Source of the DNA: Pipra filicauda
Lineage: Eukaryota > Chordata > Aves > Passeriformes > Pipridae
Assembly: GCF_003945595.2 (NCBI RefSeq)
Contig: NW_024104671.1
Location: 62,001-126,000 of the forward strand
Direction of reading: 5' to 3'
DNA length: 64,000 nt
The stretch's first letter is position 1, and every line of letters starts with the position of its first letter. A program made the position numbers and the translations under genes. The notes under the pieces were generated by a model. It ran no database searches, was not told the origin of the DNA, and saw only the letters and a list, made by a program, of their open reading frames with translations. Positions 57,501-64,000 of this stretch are shown here, piece by piece.

Positions 57501-60500
57501 TGCACTCTACAATCCTGTTTGCAGAAAGTTATAACTACATCTGTTTATACCAGATATATGCATTACTCTGGAAACATACAGAGCCTTATAGAAAGATGAG
57601 CAGAAAACAAGGTTCTAGGAGACTCGGTTTCACAAGCAAAGTGATGAAAAATAACGTAAATCTAAAGAGAAGGGTATTGAAATATTTTAAAAAGTGCATT
57701 CAGTTACTCTCTTTAATGCTTGGGTTGGATGACAAGGAATTGGGTTTTCTCAGGAAAAAGTTTGACTGCTGACCTACTCCACTTAATTCCATTTCACATT
57801 CCAGAACGTAATGATAAATGTAATTAGAAAATAATTAGAAATTCTAGATTGGTCATGTGGGATATATGATCTGCTGCTTAATTTAACCTAAGTTATATTC
57901 AAATGTTTAAAATCTGAGTATCTTTTACTCTTTCACATGTTAAAGAGCTGATGCAGCATCTGTAAAAATTATCCACTGCCTAGACATGGAGAAGGTTATT
58001 TCATATACGTGGTGCTTCTGATGGAATAAAAGTTTCCACTTTCTGTTGGAAGATTTAAGAAACAGAGGCATAGGCAGAAATGTATTAACTACTTTGTTTC
58101 ATGCTGGATTTACTGCAAACAAGAGTCACTTTCTCTCCCGTTTCAAATCTTAGCCTTCATGGGAATGTGCAATTTTTCTAACTTATAAAAGTTGCCTCTT
58201 TAATGTGTTTGGCTTAGGAGAAGAAGGAAGCCAGAATGACATTCTTATAGGTTAGTGCTAATGCATGAGGAATTAAGCTGTACCAACTTCTCTTCCACAA
58301 CCAGCTGATGACCCATCGTGCCAATATTCTAACCTTAACTAGACCACACCTATGATTCATAAACATGAAGTAAGCCTTGGCAGAGCCAGGATACATTTTG
58401 CCATGAACTCTATGAAATACAGATATCTTTATGCCCCAAAGCTATGCAGGTCTGAGTGATGAATCCTCTCCTCAGCTTGCCTTCTTAGTACTCTGCCTAA
58501 TATTGTCCAGACACTACTGTTTTGTGCCAAACCAGCAAAACATGGATTTAGCCTCCACTCTATAGCAATGTCATTACAGCAGATTTAATAAAATTTAAAC
58601 AATGAAAGTGCTGCTAAATACCACTGATATGCCTTCTCATATACATAAGATATTTTCTTCCATGGTTTTATACCTCAGATATGGCTCAGATATTCTTACT
58701 ACTGAGTAGACAGCACAGATTTATGCCAGCTTACACAGAAGAAGCTATCTTATAAACAACTGGACAAGTCTTACCAAAGCTAGTTGTATGACCACAAGAC
58801 AAAACATCTTTTTTAGGTTGAGTGATGAAAAAAGATTTTATTTTTATAGGACTGTATTTTTGCCTGCAGAAAGACTTAAGTAGGAATTGTACTTCTGGAA
58901 ACCATTTTAACCAACAGTTCAACTGAATGTTATTGTGGCAATCAACAAACCATGTAATTTCCCACAATAATAGTTGGCTATTTTCTGAACTGTAGATATT
59001 CTTGATGTGTTCATGAATCTTTGAAAAATGGATCTCTGCAGTGGCCAATGAAATTATGTCAAAATAACCATAGCATATGGTAAAGTTTCAGTATTTCTAG
59101 ATTAATTTCCTTTTTAAATTTGATTTATGAGAAGGAACTGTAGTTTGAACAGCTGTGCTAAAATCCTGAGAAGTAATTTTGAAGGAAAATTGACAGCAAC
59201 CTTGCACTGGATATCATTTGGGTCTAACATACAAATTAAACAAAAATAATAACTGGACTGAAAATTGCATTGGATCCTCGTTCAGTTTGTCTTTGAAGCA
59301 ATACTGTGTATTGCTTCTTTGATTTCTACAAAATCTTTTAGTTGGTGTAGTTATGGAATATGAATTTATTCATGCCTCCAACAGCATATAAACAAATAAT
59401 TATCATTTTTGTCAGCATTCACAAGGAAATTGTTCTTCAGACACTGTGTCATGAAATTTTTCATGTCTTATCTTTGAAGTTACAAGCTTTCCACATGAAA
59501 TGCTTCTATTTTCTTCATGTCCTTTCACCAGAGTTAGCTGCTGGACATTGCCTGCAGTCAGTTGGTTTTTTTTTCAGTTCTGCAGTTTTTATTCTTTGAT
59601 CTATTGCCCTAAAGCTTCTTAACTTTCCTTCCTAAAACAAGGTGGAAGTAGCCTTCCCATTCCTAGTGTATTGGTATGCAGTCACCACTGACCTGATCAA
59701 GTGTAGTAGCACCAGATGCTGAGGAAGTCAACTGGTTTCCAACATGACTGGTTTCAGCAGTACCATAAACTTTTACAGTCAGATTTCTTGTGTTACGTTC
59801 TTAAAATCTTTTTGTTTACAGTGTCAGTGGAGGCTTTTCTGTTTGATGAATAGGGTGTAAAAATGCTTTCCACATGAGGGTATGCACTGTTACAGTAGGC
59901 AGTCAAAAGATGCCTTTCTTATACCGTAATTTCAACACTGAAATACTTAGCTAGACTCCACCCATGGTACATGGTGTGTGTCTTCATAGTCTCAAGTTTG
60001 ACAGTAACTCATTTTGTGCAGACAATGCACCCTTCTGGCCACGGAGAGGATTTTTAAGCCCAGAACATTTCCTATTAACAATATTTGGATAAGCCCATAA
60101 ACTAAACCCGAGTATCTTCTTGAGAAAGCAAATGTAACTTTGATTCAGCTGTACAAGTGTTTGTTATAATAATGAATGATTACCTAAATAAGCTGAAACA
60201 CATGGGGCTGTCTCCTGACTGTGTCTCACAGGTCAGTGTTTGGAGGCCTGTATCTGAGGAGGTTCTTTTTCTAAAGGAGTCAAGGAAGCAAGGTAAGAAG
60301 CAGTACTGCTAAATGGACTCATTGCTGAAAAGTGAAGACAAGCGAGTTCTTGGGCTTTGTTCGTTCATAGGTACATAATTTAGCGGTAGGTTAACTCTCT
60401 CATGGGAGTGAAGGTAACAATTTGCATCTTGTGTTGCAAGCCTCAATTTCTGAATGAGTACTGTGAGATAGATTACACAGAGGAAAAACAAAAAAGAAAT

Positions 60501-60711
60501 GTAGTTTTCCTTTCAGTGTACTGTAAGGAAAAAATGGATATGTGTTTTTTTTTTTTGATTGTTTTACTATAGTACATAATTTCTTCAATGGCATAGCCCT
60601 GCTTCTGTGAAATACGTAGTTATAATACAGAGTACTGGCTATGTACTCTGTGTATCTTCATCCCTGCATCACTCCTATACTTTGAAATAAATAGGTGTAA
60701 ATCAAAGGTAT
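54517..60711. other. AT-rich non-coding stretch
   Basis: About 6.2 kb with no recognised gene. A plus frame at 57377-57772 (131 residues) has no domain or codon signature. A GTTT block is at 57127-57181. Confidence 0.5.
57127..57181 (+). repeat. GTTT low-complexity block
   Basis: GGTT and GTTT units over about 55 bases, almost all T and G. Confidence 0.8.
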
Positions 60712-60722
60712 AAAAATCCATC

Positions 60723-60757
60723 CGTTCCCAAATCTTCATTCGCGAAGCCTAGCCATG
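60723..60757 (+). mobile_element. 35-bp RTE tail insertion with target duplication
   Basis: AAAAATCCATC stands perfectly on both sides (60712-60722 and 60758-60768). The 35 bases between contain CCCAAATCTTCATTCGCGAA and end GCCTAGCCATG. They match the last 31 bases of the RTE-derived element ending at 28844 (five or so differences). This is an extreme 5' truncation: only the 3' tail was copied. It has no poly-A. Confidence 0.85.
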
Positions 60758-60768
60758 AAAAATCCATC

Positions 60769-62475
60769 TGAATTCAAATTCTAAGCAAGAAAGTCTCACA
60801 TAATAGTTACATGAAAAGTACTACTGATAGCGAATTTTATGTAAACAAACTTATAGCACAGACATTTTTGCCTTGCTTTCCTCACAAACTACTAAAAAGA
60901 CCCAAACTCCCAACTTCATTCTTCAAGAAAATGCTGACACCTTTTGGTCTGTTTTTTTATTAGCTTTACATCTCTTAATGATTATTTTCCCCTCATCTTC
61001 CTAGCCAAAGAAGAACCTACAGAATGCAAACTTTATATCTATTTCAAAAACCTTCTCTCCAAGTATTATAATAGCTCTTATAGCAAGCAACATCTTATTA
61101 CACTAGCCCATGACCACTATGAACCAAAGAAAGCACAGAAATGCTCCTGCCAAGGCACCCGAGTCTCTGAGACTACACTTAAAAGATATGTAATGCATGG
61201 GGCAAGAACTAGGAACATCAGAGTTGTTAAATGAAAATCTAGACAAGAAGTCTTCAGAAATAGCACTTCTGAAAGCTATGGAATATTTTATTTATTGAAG
61301 ATTATTATTCTGTTACTTTATGGAGATAACATTGAATAACTAAACATATAAATTGAAGTTATTAACAGCATTGTAAGTGTTACTAGTTGTGTGAATAGGC
61401 TTAGAGGATAATTAGCTAAATGTTCAGAAGTTCTGGAAATTAGAAGTAAATTAGAAGTCCTGGAAAACTGACTGTGAGTTCAAGAGCTGGATGTCGTGTC
61501 CATGTAGATAAAAACTAAATGACATGAGTATGTGAAAATGTAAAGGATAAAGAAGCATGGATCAAACAATGGACTTGTGAATGAATGATATTTGGTGTGC
61601 CTGTTTCCTCCATACTGCAGTAGCTCTTACATCCTGCTTTGTTTCCTATTGCAAGACACAAAACAGACATTCCTATTCCTGACAAGAAACAGACATTTTC
61701 TTTTTTCAAATGGCAGATGGACTGAGGCACTATCTGCTGCCTTGACTTCCCTCTCACTGTTTGAAATAAGCCTTTTTATTTTCACTGCATTCTTCATACT
61801 GTCCTGCACAATCTGAGGTTTTCTATTGACAGACTAAATGTCTATAGAAAATTATTAGAGTGAAGAGGTTCCAAACTAAGAATATTAACTGTTAACTAGA
61901 AGCCCAATTCTATACAGCTAAGAGTAAAAAAAAAAATCAAACCAAACAAAAAAAAAACCCCAACCCCAAAAAAGTACAATTAAAACCCACAAACAAACGC
62001 ATAAACAAAGCAAAAAGCCCCCCAACCAATCAACCAAAAAACCCTCACACAAACCAAAAACATACCAAAAAAACTTAAGAACAACCTAAAACCACATGCT
62101 GGAAGTAAACACTTAGGACCAAATCCAACAAATATAAAACACCATTATATCTTTGCAACAGAAACCATCTTTTCTTTATGTACAAGTGTATCCAGAGGAC
62201 TATATTGGTCTGTGTTCAAACTTGGGACTAAAAATCACACACAGACCAGAGCACTTTGAATATCCACACAGTAGACTGTGGATATTGTGTTTTGTGTTTG
62301 GCCTCTTTTGGTGATCAAACCCAACCAATTTTCCAGTCAAGGAAATTCTGTTATGGAGAGAAGAAGGAAAGCAGACTGATTCATATTCAGATTTTATTCC
62401 AGAAGATGGGCTAGGTCTTGATGACTTGGAAAATGAGAGTATGGCACCATAGTCTGTGTCAAGGGAGTACTAGAG
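60769..62475. other. AT-rich non-coding stretch
   Basis: No gene was seen. A frame at 60944-61234 has no domain. An A/C-rich block lies at 61926-62073. Confidence 0.5.
61926..62073 (-). repeat. CAAA/CCAA low-complexity block
   Basis: The complement of the GTTT/GGTT blocks elsewhere: A and C dominate over about 148 bases, in AAAC, CAAA and CCAACC units. Confidence 0.85.
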
Positions 62476-62529
62476 GGGCAGAAACACTGAGTCTAAACAC
62501 TAGTTTAGGGCAGAAACACTGAGTCTAAA
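62476..62529. repeat. 22-bp direct repeat
   Basis: The 22 bases starting GGGCAGAAACACTGAG occur at 62476-62497 and 62508-62529, separated by ten bases. Perfect copies suggest a recent local duplication. Confidence 0.95.
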
Positions 62530-62559
62530 TGAACAGCAAAGGTTACAGCTGTCTGTAGC

Positions 62560-63404
62560 ATTGTACTCGCCTGTAGCTTGCACAGGGCTTGCACAGGGGT
62601 TCAGTTTTTCATTGATACAGGCCATTGTGACATGGGATCTGGCCCTGACCAGGGGGATATTTGAGACCCTGGGTGGGGATGCCCACTCCCAGGAGAGCAC
62701 CTTCCTCAGGAGGCAGCAACTCCCCTTGGTGCCTCAGTGGCAGAGGATGCTGGAGATGCCCATAAAAAATTCACCAACTTCCAGCCCACCAAGTGGCTGC
62801 TGAGCCTGCAGAGGAAGTGCAAGGTGAAGGACGGGGCTGCATGGAACTGCCTGGGGACCAGGGCTGGGCTTGCCAACATGGAGAGGGTTGCTGTGCCACA
62901 GCAGCTGCCTCCATCCCATGCTGTCTCTATCTTCCTCCTCCTGCCTGTGAGTGGACCACCAGAAGCTGCGGGCAGTTCCGCAGGAATAGGATCACCTTGT
63001 GAGTCTCACTGTAAGGGCAGAAGAGGCAACAAAAGCAGCAGCTTCTCCTGCCATGAGTGAGCAGGCAGCAGCAGCAGGGTCAGAGAGCCAAGCAGCTGCC
63101 CCACACAGCCCCTGCTGCCCCCAGCCCCTTGCCAAGCCATCTAGAAAACCATGCACACGGTGGGCAGGGGTGGGAGCTCCAGAGATCAAGGTGGGGACCT
63201 TGGCCAAGAGGGAGAAAGAGTGGGAAGATGACAGAGGCCAAGGACTCCCAAGGGGAAGATGACAGAGACCAGCTGCTGTTCCCTGGAGAAGACAAAAACA
63301 TTCACACTGTCTGGGTCATGCCCTTTTACCTGGAGGGAGGTGATTGTCCCACTCCATTCTGTGTTCGTATTGTGCCTAAAGCTGCACCCAGGACTCGAAG
63401 TCAA
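62560..63404 (+). other. GC-rich segment of unknown origin
   Basis: Composition is clearly richer in G and C than the flanks, and several overlapping frames are open (62737-63060 plus, 107 residues; 62999-63262 and 63057-63440 plus). One includes SLQRKCKVKDGAAWNCLGTR. I do not recognise a family. It runs into a CR1 3' end at 63405, so it may be the 5' part of the same CR1 copy, another repeat, or a decayed processed gene. A short GCAGCA run is at about 63064-63078 and GAAGATGACAGAG is repeated at about 63223 and 63256. Confidence 0.4.
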
Positions 63405-63533
63405 GCTGTCCCTGGAAGTAGCTGTAGATATGGCACTTAGGGTGATGGTTTGTGGTGGCCCTAACAGTGTTAGATTAATCACTGGACTTGATGATCTTAC
63501 TGGTCTTTTGCAACCTTACTGGTTCTATGATTC
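63405..63533 (+). mobile_element. CR1 LINE 3' end
   Basis: Landmarks are GATATGGCACTTAGGGTGAT, GGACTTGATGATCTTACTGG and the tail GGTTCTATGATTCTAT. It resembles the subfamily at 46275-46542 more than that at 26874. The 5' limit is uncertain. Confidence 0.88.
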
Positions 63534-64000
63534 TATAGTGGTTGATTAGAGAACAGGCATGTGGCATATGATTTCAGCTGGCAGAAAAGGGACACAATTA
63601 CTGGAAGTCAGAAGGCACATGGCACATTAGAGGCAACAGAAGCCACTGAAGAACAAAGTAATCAGTTCCACACTTTCATGTTTTGTCTTATTCCCCATTC
63701 ACAGAGATGTTAGTTATTTCCTAAAAAAAAAATTATTTCCATTTAATAATCACATACATTTGTTATGAATACAGAGCCAGAGAAACTGCTGCATTTAAAA
63801 CCAGTCTCAAACTGCAGTTACCCCAAATTGTACTCATGATTCACTTGTGGAGTCTTTCACATGAATTTGTAACTTTGGTGTCTCATAAATCCCATATATT
63901 ACTCTGCACAGTATAACTACCAATGGGAAGATGGATATTGCTTTAAGTGGAATCTGATGAAAAGTGGATCGACTTCTTACGTCCATATCGCTGCTGTTTA
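63534..64000. other. Non-coding stretch to window end
   Basis: Nothing recognised beyond an A run at about 63723-63732. Confidence 0.5.

Noticed and set aside
57377..57772. 131-residue plus-strand frame
   Set aside because: No domain, no splice or promoter context; a frame of this size is expected by chance once or more in 64 kb of six-frame sequence.

Overview
This window looks like nuclear DNA from a bird. The main reason is the abundance of CR1 LINE retrotransposons, several ending in the typical CR1 tail (tandem ATTCTATG). There is also an ERVL-type endogenous retrovirus without env, several solo LTRs, and RTE-type LINE sequence, which is patchily distributed among birds. The rest is AT-rich, non-coding DNA. 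I found no convincing host protein-coding exon, no tRNA or rRNA gene, and no CRISPR array. All recognisable coding sequence belongs to retroelements, nearly all of it broken.

Layout. 1-1224: an LTR-like sequence with tandem repeats, apparently inserted into an RTE LINE; both lie on the minus strand. 2703-11380: four CR1 pieces. The longest (7259-9420, minus) keeps ORF1 esterase, endonuclease and RT C-terminal remnants but has lost the middle of the element. 16667-23806: an ERVL-type provirus with two 631-bp LTRs, a 5-bp target duplication, decayed gag-pro-pol and no env. Its pol is split by a 560-bp solo LTR of another family. 26874-27790: a 5'-truncated CR1 whose RT C-terminal frame is still open. 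28172-29188: a solo LTR that hosts a 502-bp RTE-derived insertion. 39640-41258: an older CR1 split by a 567-bp solo LTR. 46275-46542 and 63405-63533: further CR1 3' ends. 60723-60757: a 35-bp RTE tail insertion with its own 11-bp target duplication.

How the parts relate. The best story here is the RTE family, seen three times. One piece carries the 5' UTR and endonuclease (475-1224). A short non-autonomous element joins the same 5' UTR to the RTE 3' tail (28343-28844). The third is a bare 35-bp tail (60723-60757). The last two end in the same hairpin-bearing 30-bp tail, have no poly-A, and each has an 11-bp target duplication. This supports a compact 3' recognition signal for reverse transcription. 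Elsewhere the window records nested insertions: RTE into LTR, LTR into CR1, LTR into ERVL and probably LTR into RTE.

Limits. Homology was judged by eye from remembered family features. No database search, alignment or folding program was run. Short diverged host exons or conserved non-coding elements in the AT-rich stretches could have been missed.
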